64,000 nucleotides of DNA from Acidimicrobiia bacterium. GTDB taxonomy: Bacteria > Actinomycetota > Acidimicrobiia > Spongiisociales > ZC4RG35. Location of the stretch: positions 1 to 64,000 of the forward strand of contig JANQRA010000018.1 in assembly GCA_028284765.1 (NCBI GenBank). Reading direction: 5' to 3'. This document shows positions 43,335 through 53,341 of the stretch, piece by piece; position 1 is the stretch's first letter; each line of letters begins with the position of its first letter. The position numbers and the translations under genes are program-made. The notes beneath the pieces are model-generated. The model was not told the origin of the DNA. It was given only the letters and a program-made list of their open reading frames with translations, and searched no databases.

Positions 43335-43786
43335 GTTCTCACCGCCTCTCTGTCGTCGCCCAGCAGATAGCGGGGCCCGGAGCCCAGGCCCGACGCCACG
43401 TCGCCAGGGTTGAAAATCGCACAGGACTTGAGCGAGAGACAACCGCAGCCGATGCAGTCGGAGAGCTCGTCACGAAGTGCCATCAACTCAGATATCTGTT
43501 GGTCGAGGCGGCTTCGCCAACCCTTCGACAGACGTTCCCAGTCGGCCTTGGTTGGCGTCTTGTCGTGGGGGAGGGAAGCCAATGCCTCCGAGAGTTCGGC
43601 GAGTGAGAGTCCTACTTCTTGACCGGCCCTGATCAGCGAGACACGCCGCAGGGTTGCCCGGGGGTAGCGCCTCTGATTGCCATCTGTCCGTTCAGATTCA
43701 ATCAACCCCTTCGTCTCGTAGAAGCGAAGTGCTGAGGTGGCAACGCCCGCTCGCGATGCCAGTTCACCAATCGTGAGCCATTCCAT
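43331..43786 (-). CDS. soxR: Redox-sensing MerR regulator SoxR
   Basis: 151 residues. The MerR helix-turn-helix (LTIGELASRAGVATSALRFYETKGLI) and dimerisation helix are followed by CIGCGCLSLKSCAIFNPGD, the C-x2-C-x-C-x5-C [2Fe-2S] ligand set that defines SoxR. Oxidation of the cluster by redox-active compounds activates target promoters. It forms an operon with the VOC gene. A SoxR-box-like promoter lies directly upstream on the opposite strand, before the Rieske gene. Confidence 0.93.
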   Translation of the reverse strand: MEWLTIGELASRAGVATSALRFYETKGLIESERTDGNQRRYPRATLRRVSLIRAGQEVGLSLAELSEALASLPHDKTPTKADWERLSKGWRSRLDQQISELMALRDELSDCIGCGCLSLKSCAIFNPGDVASGLGSGPRYLLGDDREAVRT

Positions 43787-43802
43787 GGCCTCAATCTACA
43801 GC

Positions 43803-43833
43803 TTGACATGAAGTTAACTTCAACTTGTAGGTT
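43803..43833 (+). promoter_or_regulatory. SoxR-box-like promoter of the Rieske-MBL unit
   Basis: TTGACA (43803) and TAGGTT (43828) are separated by 19 bp, the long spacer typical of MerR-family promoters. The centre is the dyad TGAAGTTAACTTCA, close to the known SoxR box. The predicted start falls at or next to ATG 43841, so the mRNA may be leaderless. Confidence 0.75.
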
Positions 43834-43840
43834 GAAGGAC

Positions 43841-45559
43841 ATGACTGGTGACTGGGTTCCTGCCGTATCAACCGAGGACCTCCCGATCGGGGGTCGGAAG
43901 CTGTTCCGGCACTACGACAAGCGGATTGCCTTGTTCCGAACGGAAAGGGACATCTACGCCATCGACAACCGCTGCCCTCACCAGGGTTATGCCTTGCTTC
44001 AGGGCGATGTGAAGGGGGAGCAACTCACCTGCGCATGGCATAACTGGAAATTCGAGCTCGACGAGGGCGGACATTGCTCATTTGGCGGGGAAGCGGTTCG
44101 GTCTTACCCCGTCGATGTGAGGGGTGGGCAGGTGTTTGTGGATGTCACCGACCCGGCTGCGGAGGTGATGGCCCCGCAACTCTTCCAGAGCCTGATAGAA
44201 GCCATGGGAGACGTCGACGTCGGCCGTATGGCGCGTGACACGATGCGGCTGCGCCAGTTGGGAACACCGCTCGCTGAGGTGGTGAAGGAAGGAGTCAACT
44301 ACGGCGCACCCCGCATGGAGTACGGCTGGAACCACTCAATGGCGACACTCACGGATTGTCTCAACCTCGCTGCGCTCTTCGAAGGCGAGTTGCAGGCGCT
44401 GCCCGTCGTCCAAGGCATGTCAGTCGTCTCCCAAACCGAAGTGCGACGCCCGTTCAGGCCCCGACCTGACCCGATCGACCCAATAGAGGTGTATGGAGAT
44501 CTGGAGACGGCGCTGGCCAGTTACCCACTACTTGTGGATGACGAACGTCACGCGGAGGCGGAGGCTCTGATGCGTGGACTCATCGCCACAGGGGTCTCAC
44601 CAACGCTCATCCGCCACGCGCTTCTGTCTGCGATCACGGACCACTTCCTCGGATATGGCCACCCCATGATCTACGCCCAGAAGTCGTTCGAGATGCTCGA
44701 CAAGATCGGTTGGGAGCACGCCGACACCGTGCTTTCCCCACTGGTGCCCAACATGATCTACAGCACCCGCTACGACCGCCTTCCCTATATGACGAAGTTC
44801 TTGCGCGCTTGGGAGGATCACGACCCAGATCTCGAGTCGTTTGTGGCACGTAAGAACGGCGGTGTCTTTGACTCGGCTGCCTTTAGACGCTCTGTCCTCG
44901 ATGGCGATGACAGAACAGCCTTCGCAGCCTTGAACGACGCGTTGGCTGCGGGAGTGAGCGTTGAGAAGGTCCTCGATGCGACGTCGCTGGCAGCTGCCGA
45001 GCGTTTTCGGCGATTCGACATCGACCTCGATGCCGACGACACGAACGAGTGGGGTTGGCTCGATGTCACACACAACATGACCTACCTGGACGCCCTGAGG
45101 TGGGCCTGGAAGGTGGATCCGACGCCCGAGGTCCTTCGTGGTGTCTACCACGCCGTTTGGTTCGTGAACTTCACGAAGCAATTCGATCAGAAGCAAGGAG
45201 CCGACGAAGTCGTACCCCATCCGACGGTTGATGCTGACGAGGTTCTCAAGTCGATTCGAGACAAGGATCCGGTCGGAGTTCAAGCGAAGATCGCCGGGTT
45301 TGAAGGCCCCAAAGAAGACCTCCACGGCGCCCTCGCTCAGGGCGCCTCTGAAGACAACTCCGTAGCGCCAATCATGATTGCCCATGCTGTCAAGACCGCT
45401 CGAGCCTCCATTGTCGAATCGGAGATTCTGGAGACGCGGGAGCCGATGATCGCCGCAGGGCGGTTCCTCGCATCACCCAAACGCGAGCGGTTCGTGTTCA
45501 ACGCCACCCTCGAGGCGATCGACTTCACCAAAGGCAGGGCGAGGGGCGACAACACCTAG
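43841..45559 (+). CDS. Rieske [2Fe-2S] protein with large C-terminal domain
   Basis: 572 residues from ATG 43841; the track ATG at 43808 lies inside the promoter. The N-terminal 100 residues are a Rieske ferredoxin domain with CPHQG and CAWHNWKF (C-x-H...C-x2-H, about 44 and 64). The remaining 460 residues are mostly helical with several conserved histidine-containing blocks (YGWNHSMATLTDCLNLAALFEG, RHALLSAITDHFLGYGHPMIY, VTHNMTYLDALRWAW), suggesting a metal- or cofactor-binding domain I cannot name. It is not the aromatic-ring hydroxylase fold. Control by SoxR points to oxidative or xenobiotic stress. Confidence 0.72.
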   Translation: MTGDWVPAVSTEDLPIGGRKLFRHYDKRIALFRTERDIYAIDNRCPHQGYALLQGDVKGEQLTCAWHNWKFELDEGGHCSFGGEAVRSYPVDVRGGQVFVDVTDPAAEVMAPQLFQSLIEAMGDVDVGRMARDTMRLRQLGTPLAEVVKEGVNYGAPRMEYGWNHSMATLTDCLNLAALFEGELQALPVVQGMSVVSQTEVRRPFRPRPDPIDPIEVYGDLETALASYPLLVDDERHAEAEALMRGLIATGVSPTLIRHALLSAITDHFLGYGHPMIYAQKSFEMLDKIGWEHADTVLSPLVPNMIYSTRYDRLPYMTKFLRAWEDHDPDLESFVARKNGGVFDSAAFRRSVLDGDDRTAFAALNDALAAGVSVEKVLDATSLAAAERFRRFDIDLDADDTNEWGWLDVTHNMTYLDALRWAWKVDPTPEVLRGVYHAVWFVNFTKQFDQKQGADEVVPHPTVDADEVLKSIRDKDPVGVQAKIAGFEGPKEDLHGALAQGASEDNSVAPIMIAHAVKTARASIVESEILETREPMIAAGRFLASPKRERFVFNATLEAIDFTKGRARGDNT

Positions 45560-45569
45560 CCTTTGGGTC

Positions 45570-46328
45570 ATGTTTCAGGAGTTGGGAGACGGCGTGTTCA
45601 GAAGGCGCTACGAGTCTTTGGATCTCAACGTCGGTGTTGTGGTCGGAGACGACGGAATCCTCATCGTCGACACCAGGGCATCCCACCCACAGGCCCGTGA
45701 GGTCCTCGAGGAGTTGAAGTCGATCTCCAGACTTCCAGTCCGTTGGGTAGTCAACACCCACTTTCACTGGGATCACACATTCGGAAACGCGGTGTTTGCC
45801 GATGCGCAACTCTGGGGACATGAGAAGTGCGCCCAAGCGCTGAGGCGTGATGGCGAAGAGATGAAACTCCAGGTGAAGGCATCCTTGCCGCCCGAGTTCC
45901 ATTCCCAGATCGATGACGTGGTGGTGACACCGCCGGACCACACTTTTGCGACGTCAGCGTCGCTCGCCATCGGTCGCACCATCGAGATGGCCTATCACGG
46001 CCTCGCTCACACAGACAGCGACATCGTCGTTCGCGTGCCCGACTCCGGTGTGGCGTTCTTCGGCGACATTGTCGAAGAAGGCGCACCCCCTTCATTCGGC
46101 GACTCCTTTCCGCGGCAATGGGCTCACACGTTGCGGCAAGCTGCGAATGAGTGTCCCGATGTTGTGGTTCCCGGTCACGGCGACATCGTCGATGAGGCCT
46201 TTGTCCTTGCTCAGGCTGCCGAGATCGAGCAGGTGGTGAACATTCTCGCCGAGGGCAGTGACCTCGAAAACGGACCCTTCCCCACCGAGGTTATGCGGTC
46301 GGCAGCCTCACGTCTGGCGGTCGAGTAG
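45570..46328 (+). CDS. MBL-fold metallohydrolase
   Basis: 252 residues. The metallo-beta-lactamase motif THFHWDH (about residue 65) and later histidines ([17 protein letters not shown]) supply a two-metal site. The class resembles quinone-degrading or beta-lactamase-like hydrolases; the substrate is unknown. It follows the Rieske gene by 10 bp and so is probably part of the SoxR-controlled transcript. Its 3' end overlaps the convergent DUF255 gene by 21 bp. Confidence 0.85.
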   Translation: MFQELGDGVFRRRYESLDLNVGVVVGDDGILIVDTRASHPQAREVLEELKSISRLPVRWVVNTHFHWDHTFGNAVFADAQLWGHEKCAQALRRDGEEMKLQVKASLPPEFHSQIDDVVVTPPDHTFATSASLAIGRTIEMAYHGLAHTDSDIVVRVPDSGVAFFGDIVEEGAPPSFGDSFPRQWAHTLRQAANECPDVVVPGHGDIVDEAFVLAQAAEIEQVVNILAEGSDLENGPFPTEVMRSAASRLAVE

Positions 46329-48263
46329 CCGAGAGATCTCAGCGAGATCCGCGGTTGGAAGCTCGCAGACGAAGTCCTCACAGACGTAGGCGAGAGTTCG
46401 CCCACCACCGTCCCGGTCAGCCAACAGCGGGACCTCGTTCGTTTCCTCGCGGCTACCAGCAACGACCACACCCGGTCGATACTTCGACCAATAGACCGCC
46501 GCCATTTCCCGCCAATCCGGCCCGACGAGCGCCAACTCCTTGTGATGGGACGCAGCCACTGCGAGGTGATGGCCGACCATGCTTGGGTACCGACCGGCGA
46601 GCGTGCCAACAGCGGCAAGTGCTCTCTGCGCACGGTCTTTCAACGCGTGGTCGCCGCTGTACAGACTCGCTATCGTCAGAGCCTCGGCGGCCAACGCAGA
46701 ACCTGACGGAGCAGGGTTGTCGGTGAAGTCCGAAGGACGTTTGACCAATACCTCGCCATCGTCAGGAGTCGTGAAGTAGCCCCCGTCCGGCTTGTCGAAG
46801 CGCTGGAAACACTCAACCAAGCGCATCGCCTCCCGGTACCAACGCAACTCTCCGGTTGCCGCATAGAGAGTGAACAGCCCAACAGCTAGCGCCGCGTAGT
46901 CGTCGAGGAATCCGGTCCCCGAGACTCGGCCAGCTCGCCATGACCTCATGACCTCGCCGTCCCTCACCAGTCGGTTGAGAACGAACTCCGCAGCGGCCGT
47001 TGCCTGCTTGAGCAACGAGGGGTCGTCCAGCACCGCACCTGCTTCAGCGAAGGCTCTGATGGCAAGGCCATTCCAACTGGTGATGACCTTGTCGTCGAGG
47101 CCGGGACGAATCCTCAGGGCCCGAGCTGCGAGCAGGGTCTCTCTAGCCTCCCCCAAGTTCGACGTGTCGCCAACGGCATGGAGAATGTTGGCGCCTTCAA
47201 AATTTCCTTGCGGAGTGACTCGATACGCCGCTTTGAACCTGTCCGACGACGATCCCAAGAGTCGATCGATCTCGGACTCCGACCATACGTAGAACTTCCC
47301 CTCCACCCCTTCCGAGTCGGCGTCCTCGCTGGAGAAAAAGCCACCGTCGGCATGGCGCAGGTCGCGCGACATGTAGTTCAGAGTGGAGCGGGCCACGTCG
47401 ATGAAGTCGGCTCGATCGAACTCGACTCCCGCCCACAGGTACAGACGGGCAAGCTGGGCGTTGTCGTAGAGCATCTTCTCGAAGTGGGGAACCAGCCAGC
47501 GGTCGTCAACCGAGTACCTCGCAAACCCACCACCCAGGTGGTCGTAGATCCCGCCGTTGGCCATGCGTTCCAGGGTCTTGTTAAGCATCGGTTCGGCACC
47601 AGTTGCCCAGTCCTCCCGCCATACCCGAAGCAAGAAATCCAACACTGGTTGCTGGGGGAATTTCGGGGCGTTGCCAAACCCGCCATTGATGGGATCGAAA
47701 GAAGAGGCAATGCCTCGCATTCCGTGTCTTATCAGGTCGCCGTCCAGTTCTGGGCCGGCTGGGATCTCCCTGGATATTGCATCGACGAGTCGCTGCGCTT
47801 GTTCGGCGACCTCTTCGCGCCGGTCGTTCCAGGCGTTGCCGATCGATTCGATGACCTGGGTGAACGACGCCATTCCGTGGCGAGGAGACTTCGGGAAGTA
47901 CGTGCCGGCGAAGAATGGGCGGCCAGAGTGGTCCATCCAGACGGTCATCGGCCAACCCCCTCGACCGGTCATGGCTTGGACAGCCTCCATGTAGACCGAG
48001 TCGACGTCAGGCCTTTCCTCTCGGTCGACCTTGACGTTGACGAACTTCTCGTTCATGAGGTGGGCGGTGTCCGGGTCTTCGAATGACTCGTGAGCCATCA
48101 CATGACACCAATGGCACGCCGCATATCCGACAGAAAGCAACACAGGGACATCACGGCGGCGCGCTTCCTCAAATGCCTCGTCGCTCCACTCCCACCAGTC
48201 GACGGGGTTGTCTCGATGCTGCAGTAGGTAGGGCGATGTGGACTCGGAGAGGCGATTCACCAT
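46308..48263 (-). CDS. DUF255 thioredoxin-domain protein (YyaL type)
   Basis: 651 residues. The N-terminal thioredoxin-like domain has [24 protein letters not shown] and a CxxC in [11 protein letters not shown] (about 49-52), followed by [11 protein letters not shown]. The remainder is an (alpha/alpha)6-barrel region with repeated blocks ([47 protein letters not shown]). This matches the conserved YyaL/SPATA20 family of unknown biochemical role. It is divergent from the SixA-like gene with 35 bp between starts. Confidence 0.9.
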   Translation of the reverse strand: MVNRLSESTSPYLLQHRDNPVDWWEWSDEAFEEARRRDVPVLLSVGYAACHWCHVMAHESFEDPDTAHLMNEKFVNVKVDREERPDVDSVYMEAVQAMTGRGGWPMTVWMDHSGRPFFAGTYFPKSPRHGMASFTQVIESIGNAWNDRREEVAEQAQRLVDAISREIPAGPELDGDLIRHGMRGIASSFDPINGGFGNAPKFPQQPVLDFLLRVWREDWATGAEPMLNKTLERMANGGIYDHLGGGFARYSVDDRWLVPHFEKMLYDNAQLARLYLWAGVEFDRADFIDVARSTLNYMSRDLRHADGGFFSSEDADSEGVEGKFYVWSESEIDRLLGSSSDRFKAAYRVTPQGNFEGANILHAVGDTSNLGEARETLLAARALRIRPGLDDKVITSWNGLAIRAFAEAGAVLDDPSLLKQATAAAEFVLNRLVRDGEVMRSWRAGRVSGTGFLDDYAALAVGLFTLYAATGELRWYREAMRLVECFQRFDKPDGGYFTTPDDGEVLVKRPSDFTDNPAPSGSALAAEALTIASLYSGDHALKDRAQRALAAVGTLAGRYPSMVGHHLAVAASHHKELALVGPDWREMAAVYWSKYRPGVVVAGSREETNEVPLLADRDGGGRTLAYVCEDFVCELPTADLAEISRLLDRQT

Positions 48264-48298
48264 GGTGATGAAAGTACCTCAGTTGATAGGTTGTCTCG

Positions 48299-48772
48299 AT
48301 GGGTCAACTGCTCGTGATGAGACACGCCAAGTCGGATTGGGACGCGAACTACGGGGCCGACCACGATCGGCCACTCAATGAGCGTGGAATCCGCAGCGCA
48401 CGATTGATGGGTCGGCTCCTCGCAGCCGAACAACTAGTCCCACAGGTGGTGGTTTCGTCGTCCGCGGTGCGCGCCAAGACAACGGCCGAATTGGCAATTG
48501 AGGCGGGAGGCTGGGATTCGGCTCTCGAGATCGAGTCCCGTCTCTATGGCGCTGGTGTGAACGAGGTCACTGGGATCGTTGCAGCCAGGTCCGAAGCTGA
48601 CCCCCTCATGATCGTTGGCCATCAGCCCACATGGTCAGCTGTTGTGGCCGATCTCACCGGGCAAAGGGTGGAAATGAAGACCGCCACAGTCGCAGTGATC
48701 GATCTGGATTTGGGCACATTGGTCAGAGTTCTACAGCCACGTACGCACTTCGGAGGCGAGTTCGACCGCTAG
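48299..48772 (+). CDS. SixA-like phosphohistidine phosphatase
   Basis: 157 residues. The histidine phosphatase signature LLVMRHAKSDW (RHG-type motif with RHA, His about 9) and the second histidine in MIVGHQPTW are both present. Length and motif match SixA, which removes phosphate from phosphohistidine in phosphotransfer proteins. It is followed after 10 bp by a lipoprotein gene, with no obvious functional link. Confidence 0.86.
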   Translation: MGQLLVMRHAKSDWDANYGADHDRPLNERGIRSARLMGRLLAAEQLVPQVVVSSSAVRAKTTAELAIEAGGWDSALEIESRLYGAGVNEVTGIVAARSEADPLMIVGHQPTWSAVVADLTGQRVEMKTATVAVIDLDLGTLVRVLQPRTHFGGEFDR

Positions 48773-48782
48773 CGTCTCCACA

Positions 48783-49433
48783 ATGAGGCGTAGTTCAACA
48801 ATCTTCCTGGCTCTCGCACTGGTGCTTGCAGCCTGTAGTCCAAGCGATGGTGACGACGGAACAACCACCACGGCCGATGCCGGGTCGGAGGCGACCACCA
48901 CCCAGCCCCAGCCCGACGAAACCACGACAACCGAGGCTGAGGTCGAGACCACAACGACTCAAGCCGAAGCGACCGGGGGGTCTTCGTGTGTCGAGGGCGA
49001 CTGGTTGCTCAGTGCCGAGAACTTCACCTCAGTGATGGAGCAAGCGGCCTCCGAAACTGCGGAAGTCGGCGACGCTGAGATCATTCCCGCCGAAGGCACC
49101 TACGTCGTGACGATGGCACCTGATGGCACCTTCACAGGCGTAAGGGACGACTGGGGATTCTCAGTCGAAACAGCTGATGGCTCGTTTGAGATTCGGATGA
49201 ACGGAACTGAGTCAGGGACATGGTCGGCAGACGACACGACCATCACGGTCACCGTCGCCACCTCCGATGTGACCGTTGACGCATCGGCGTCATTTGATGG
49301 CCAAACGATCAACCTTCCGGAGTCGCCTGTCGACGTGCCCGATGCGATTGCGGAATCGAGTACTTACACCTGCAATGACGATCAGCTCGCCGTCACAACG
49401 GAAGGGGTGACCATCACCCTCGACCGGGCCTGA
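48783..49433 (+). CDS. Secreted lipoprotein, unknown
   Basis: 216 residues. MRRSSTIFLALALVLAACSPSDG is a clear lipoprotein signal with Cys at about 18. A Thr/Glu-rich linker of 45 residues leads to a beta-rich domain (GTYVVTMAPDGTFTGVRDDWGFSVETADGSFEIRMNGTESGTWSADDTTITVTV), reminiscent of lipocalin-like or DUF-type extracytoplasmic domains. Two cysteines (CVEGDW and TYTCND) could form a disulfide. It lies between SixA and MBL genes in one direction with very short gaps. Confidence 0.75.
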   Translation: MRRSSTIFLALALVLAACSPSDGDDGTTTTADAGSEATTTQPQPDETTTTEAEVETTTTQAEATGGSSCVEGDWLLSAENFTSVMEQAASETAEVGDAEIIPAEGTYVVTMAPDGTFTGVRDDWGFSVETADGSFEIRMNGTESGTWSADDTTITVTVATSDVTVDASASFDGQTINLPESPVDVPDAIAESSTYTCNDDQLAVTTEGVTITLDRA

Positions 49434-49435
49434 AC

Positions 49436-50257
49436 ATGACCTGGAAACTCGACTGCGGCTCCTACAAGGTCTTCGTCATAGAAGACGGCTACTACTGGCG
49501 CGATCCCGCCACGTACGACGAAAGGGCCTCGGAGCACGATTGGCGATTTCATCCGAAGGCGGACGATGGCAAGGTGCGTCTCAACTTCGGCTGCTACGTC
49601 ATCACTGACGGCGACCGGACGATCATGATCGACGCCGGAATCGGAGATATCGACCAGCCGGACATGGTCGCCGGACTGATGCCTGAGCGCTTCGATGCCC
49701 TCGGTATCGCTCGCGATTCCGTTGAGACGGTCGTCTACTCCCATATGCACTACGACCACATAGGCGGCAGCCGTCGGGACGGGAAGGTGGTGTTTCCCAA
49801 CGCCCGCCATGTCTTCCACACCAAAGAGTGGGACCACTGGAAGACCGTCAGTGATGAGTTTGGAAAGGCTGCCCAGGCAATCATGGAGCCGCTGTTTGAC
49901 GCCGATCTTGTGGACTTCATCGATGAAGACACCGAAGTGCTGCCAGGTGTCACGGCGGTCGAGTCGTTCGGTCATACGCCGGGCCACCTCACGATCAGTG
50001 TCATTTCTGACGGCACCCGGACCATCATCGGTGGGGATGTGAGCAATCACCCGTTCCATGTGGAGCATCCTCATTGGAGTCTCCCGGTCGACAACGACCA
50101 CCAACAGGCTGGGAACACCCGTGACCGGCTCTTCGAGAGGATTCGCGACACAGACACTGCGTTTCTGGCCGGCCATTACCCGATGCCAGGCGTCGGGAAA
50201 ATCGTCACCGACGACGGAGTGAGGGTCTACCAACCCACCGCGGTCCCGAAGGTCTAA
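49436..50257 (+). CDS. MBL-fold metallohydrolase
   Basis: 273 residues. The active-site motif is SHMHYDHIGG (about residue 103), with further metal ligands in FGHTPGHL (about 180) and AGHYPMPG near the C-terminus. The architecture is that of quorum-lactonase/GloB-like hydrolases (FGCYVITDGDRTIMIDAGIG). The substrate is not predictable. The gene begins 2 bp after the lipoprotein stop and is followed at once by the MFS gene. Confidence 0.86.
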   Translation: MTWKLDCGSYKVFVIEDGYYWRDPATYDERASEHDWRFHPKADDGKVRLNFGCYVITDGDRTIMIDAGIGDIDQPDMVAGLMPERFDALGIARDSVETVVYSHMHYDHIGGSRRDGKVVFPNARHVFHTKEWDHWKTVSDEFGKAAQAIMEPLFDADLVDFIDEDTEVLPGVTAVESFGHTPGHLTISVISDGTRTIIGGDVSNHPFHVEHPHWSLPVDNDHQQAGNTRDRLFERIRDTDTAFLAGHYPMPGVGKIVTDDGVRVYQPTAVPKV

Positions 50258-51478
50258 TTGGCCTCCAAACTCGGCAGCCGCTTCGACAAGCTCACGGCGG
50301 CGTCGGGCATCTCGAATATCGGAGACGGCGTCATGGGCGCCGCCTTCCCTCTCCTTGTTGCGTCTCTGACAAGAGACCCTCTGCTGGTCGCTGGAGCGAC
50401 TTTCGTCAGTCGCCTCCCGTGGCTGCTGTTCGGAGTGATTTCTGGAGCCCTCGTCGACCGCATGGATCGCAAGCGTGTGATGGTCATCACCAACAGCCTC
50501 AGATTTGTTGGAATCGGGCTTCTGGCTGTAGGGATTGCCACAGGTGATGCGGGGTTGGTCGCGATCTATGTCGTGGCGTTCGGCCTCGGTGTAGCTGAGA
50601 CCTTCTTCGATACCTCCGCCGAGGCCTTCATTCCGCAGCTGGTTGAGACCGAACAGCTGCCGTCAGCCAACGCCCGGTTGCAGGGTCTGGAGTTTGTGGC
50701 CGGTTCACTGGCAGGGCCGCCTCTGGGGGCCTTCATGTTCGCGACCGCTGTCGCACTTCCCTTCTTCTTCGATGGCTTCTCTTTCCTCGCGGCAGCCCTA
50801 TTGATCGCCTGGATACCGGGTACCTACAGGTCGGAACGCGTTGTCGTGCAGACCGTCCGAGAAGACATTGTCGAAGGATTGAAGTGGCTGTGGGGCCGGC
50901 GGGTGATCAGGACTCTCGTGCTGACTGCGGGCGGCACCAACCTCATCATGTTCTCGTTCTTTGCGATCTTTGTCCTGTTCGCACAGGACATTCTCGAGGT
51001 AACGGACTTCACCTACGGGGTACTACTCGCCATCGTGGGTCTCGGTGGGTTGGCGGGAGCAATCCTCGCCCCAAGGATCATCAGGGCGTTGGGCCCAGGG
51101 AACACGTTGCGACTCAACACCGCCGTCTCGGCCGTTGTGTTCCCAATCACCGGATTGACCTCCAGCGTCTGGCAAGTTGCTGTTCTCGGATTCTTGTTCG
51201 TTCTTGTGCTTGCCAGTTGGAACGTCGTCTCGGTGTCTCTGCGACAGACGTTGACGCCTGACGAGATGCGGGGTCGGGTCTCCGGTGCCGCCCGCTTCTT
51301 GGCTTGGGGAACACAGCCGATAGGTGCTGTTCTCGGGGGCGTGATAGCTGCTGCTTTCGGGTTGAGAGCCCCGTTTTTCATTGGCGGTGTGGGCTTCGTG
51401 TTGATCCTGGTCCTTACATGGCCAGTGTTCTCCAACGCCACAATCGAAGCCGCCAAGGAAGGCGCTACCAGCGGGTAG
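50258..51478 (+). CDS. MFS transporter (EntS/MFS_3 type)
   Basis: 406 residues with a TTG start directly after the preceding TAA. About twelve hydrophobic segments are visible, and the family motif GALVDRMDRKRVMVITN follows helix 2. GVAETFFDTSAEAFIPQLVETEQLPSANARLQG is typical of the enterobactin-exporter-like MFS_3 group. It is likely a drug or siderophore efflux pump; the substrate is unknown. Confidence 0.85.
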   Translation: MASKLGSRFDKLTAASGISNIGDGVMGAAFPLLVASLTRDPLLVAGATFVSRLPWLLFGVISGALVDRMDRKRVMVITNSLRFVGIGLLAVGIATGDAGLVAIYVVAFGLGVAETFFDTSAEAFIPQLVETEQLPSANARLQGLEFVAGSLAGPPLGAFMFATAVALPFFFDGFSFLAAALLIAWIPGTYRSERVVVQTVREDIVEGLKWLWGRRVIRTLVLTAGGTNLIMFSFFAIFVLFAQDILEVTDFTYGVLLAIVGLGGLAGAILAPRIIRALGPGNTLRLNTAVSAVVFPITGLTSSVWQVAVLGFLFVLVLASWNVVSVSLRQTLTPDEMRGRVSGAARFLAWGTQPIGAVLGGVIAAAFGLRAPFFIGGVGFVLILVLTWPVFSNATIEAAKEGATSG

Positions 51479-51488
51479 CGTCTTCGGA

Positions 51489-51848
51489 ATGGGCATGCAG
51501 ATTCCTGAGGGGAAATGGCGATTCGTCGCGTATCTCGACGACGGAGAGTGGGTAGAAGTCTTGGAGACCGGCCCCTCTGAACTGACTGTGGAAGATGGCC
51601 GGCTCAGCGGGTCCGCAGGGGTCAATCGGCTGCTGGGTTCCAAGGCAGAGGTCCCGTTGGGTCCAGTTGCGATGACACTCATGGCCGGCCCGCAGGAGCT
51701 GATGGATCAAGAGCACAAGATCGTCGGGCATTTGAACGAAGCCACCGAGGTGGTTTCGGGAATGTCGGGAATGTTCCTATTGGTCGAGGGGTTGGCTGTG
51801 TTAGAGCTCGTGCGTGAGGGAACCAAAGAGGCTGATCCGCACGTCTGA
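51489..51848 (+). CDS. META/HslJ-like small protein
   Basis: 119 residues without a signal peptide. [44 protein letters not shown] fits a META-type domain (WxL..., GxxGVNR in place of GCN). It may be a cytoplasmic relative of the META lipoproteins at 19.7-20.9 kb. It sits 10 bp after the MFS gene and before the sigma factor promoter region. Confidence 0.6.
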   Translation: MGMQIPEGKWRFVAYLDDGEWVEVLETGPSELTVEDGRLSGSAGVNRLLGSKAEVPLGPVAMTLMAGPQELMDQEHKIVGHLNEATEVVSGMSGMFLLVEGLAVLELVREGTKEADPHV

Positions 51849-51958
51849 ATGGCAGCGAAAAGAGGGGGGTTCACAACCTCTGTTTGTTGCGTATAGTTGA
51901 CCATTCGGGTCGACGCCCCACCGACCCACCCGTTACTGCTGGAGGACACGGAAGTTTT

Positions 51959-52948
51959 ATGGCCGCCACTGACACGCGTAAAGACAAGGCTGAAAAGCCG
52001 CGCCGCTCGCGACTGCCGTCAAAGCTGACCGACGAGCGCGGTCGTCTGACGACCGATCTCGTAAGTCAGTACCTCACCGCTATCGGTGAGTACGACCTGC
52101 TCACCGCAGAGCAGGAAGTCGAGCTTGCCCAGAAGATCGAGGCCGGTGAAGAAGCCGCCGAGAAACTCGAAGAAGGCAAGTACTCGGGCAAGCGCGAGGA
52201 GATGGAGCTGAAGAGGCTCGCCCGTCGTGGTGCCCAGGCCAAGGACGACTTCCTAACGGCCAACCTTCGTCTTGTTGTCGCCAACGCACGTCGTTACGCA
52301 AACACCTCGGGGATCGACTTCCTCGACCTGATCCAGGAAGGAAACCTGGGTCTGATTCGTGCCGTCGAGAAGTTCGACTGGCGCAAGGGTTTCAAGTTCT
52401 CGACTTATGCCACCTGGTGGATCCGGCAGGCCATCACCCGTGCAATCGCTGACAAGTCTCGGACCGTCCGTATCCCGGTCCATCTTCATGACACACTCGC
52501 CGCCGTCCGTGCGGCTCAGGCCTCGTTGAAAGCAGAACTCGGCCGCGACCCAAGACCGGACGAGATCGCTGAAGAGGCCGGTGTGACGGTCGACAAAGTC
52601 GAGCTCGCTCTCTCTGTCGCAGACACCGTCTCCTTGGAACAACCCATCGGCGAGGACGGCGCCCAGCTCGGTGACTTCATCGAGGATGAGGACGCTGCAG
52701 ACCCGGTCGCCATGACAGAAGAGATGGATGTTGCCAACTCGTTGCGTCTTTCTATCGATCGTCTCCCGGAGAGAGAAGGCCGAATCCTTGCCCTCCGTTA
52801 TGGGTTCTTCGACGGCGTCCCCAGGACCCTCGAAGAGATTGGAGACGAGTTCAATCTCACACGGGAGCGGATTCGTCAGTTGGAGAAGTTGGCCCTCTGC
52901 CGCCTTCGCCATCCCTCCTTCGGCATCCGTGAGGCCGACCTCGTCTGA
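51959..52948 (+). CDS. RNA polymerase sigma factor, RpoD family
   Basis: 329 residues from ATG 51959 with GGAGGA upstream. Region 1.2 ([31 protein letters not shown]), regions 2.1-2.4 ([64 protein letters not shown]), region 3 and region 4.2 ([30 protein letters not shown]) are all intact. It lacks the long acidic N-terminal extension of many principal sigma factors, so it may be the primary factor or a group 2 alternative. The CBS gene follows closely. Confidence 0.92.
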   Translation: MAATDTRKDKAEKPRRSRLPSKLTDERGRLTTDLVSQYLTAIGEYDLLTAEQEVELAQKIEAGEEAAEKLEEGKYSGKREEMELKRLARRGAQAKDDFLTANLRLVVANARRYANTSGIDFLDLIQEGNLGLIRAVEKFDWRKGFKFSTYATWWIRQAITRAIADKSRTVRIPVHLHDTLAAVRAAQASLKAELGRDPRPDEIAEEAGVTVDKVELALSVADTVSLEQPIGEDGAQLGDFIEDEDAADPVAMTEEMDVANSLRLSIDRLPEREGRILALRYGFFDGVPRTLEEIGDEFNLTRERIRQLEKLALCRLRHPSFGIREADLV

Positions 52949-52958
52949 ACACACTGCC

Positions 52959-53333
52959 ATGCGTCTCGTCGAGCTAGTTGGCGACGCACCACATCTTTGT
53001 GGGCCTGACACAACCCTGAGCGAGGCTGCTGCCGCAATGGACGAGTTCGATCTCGGTTCGTTGGCAGTGGTAGAGGGCAGGGAGTTGGTTGGCCTGTTCA
53101 CTGAACGAGACCTTCGACGCTCGGTTGCCAAGGGGGTCGGCATGGAAACGCCGGTGTCTCAGGTGATGAGTGGTGACCCTGACACCTTTGACCCGGATCT
53201 CGATGTTTGGGACGCAGCCGCTTGGATCGCCGAGTCGGGGTACCGCCATCTACCAGTGGTGGGCGACTCCGGTGAGCTTCTTGGCGTGGTCTCGATCCGC
53301 GCCCTCCTCAAGGCCCTCGTCGACACCGTCTGA
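52959..53333 (+). CDS. CBS-domain pair protein
   Basis: 124 residues from ATG 52959; the larger track ORF is a shadow of the sigma factor gene. Two CBS motifs fill the protein: AAAAMDEFDLGSLAVVEGRELVGLFTERDLRRSV and AAAWIAESGYRHLPVVGDSGELLGVVSIRALL. Such stand-alone pairs bind adenine nucleotides and act as energy sensors for unknown partners. It starts 10 bp after the sigma factor stop, so the two are probably co-transcribed. Confidence 0.85.
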   Translation: MRLVELVGDAPHLCGPDTTLSEAAAAMDEFDLGSLAVVEGRELVGLFTERDLRRSVAKGVGMETPVSQVMSGDPDTFDPDLDVWDAAAWIAESGYRHLPVVGDSGELLGVVSIRALLKALVDTV

Positions 53334-53341
53334 CTCGTCCG

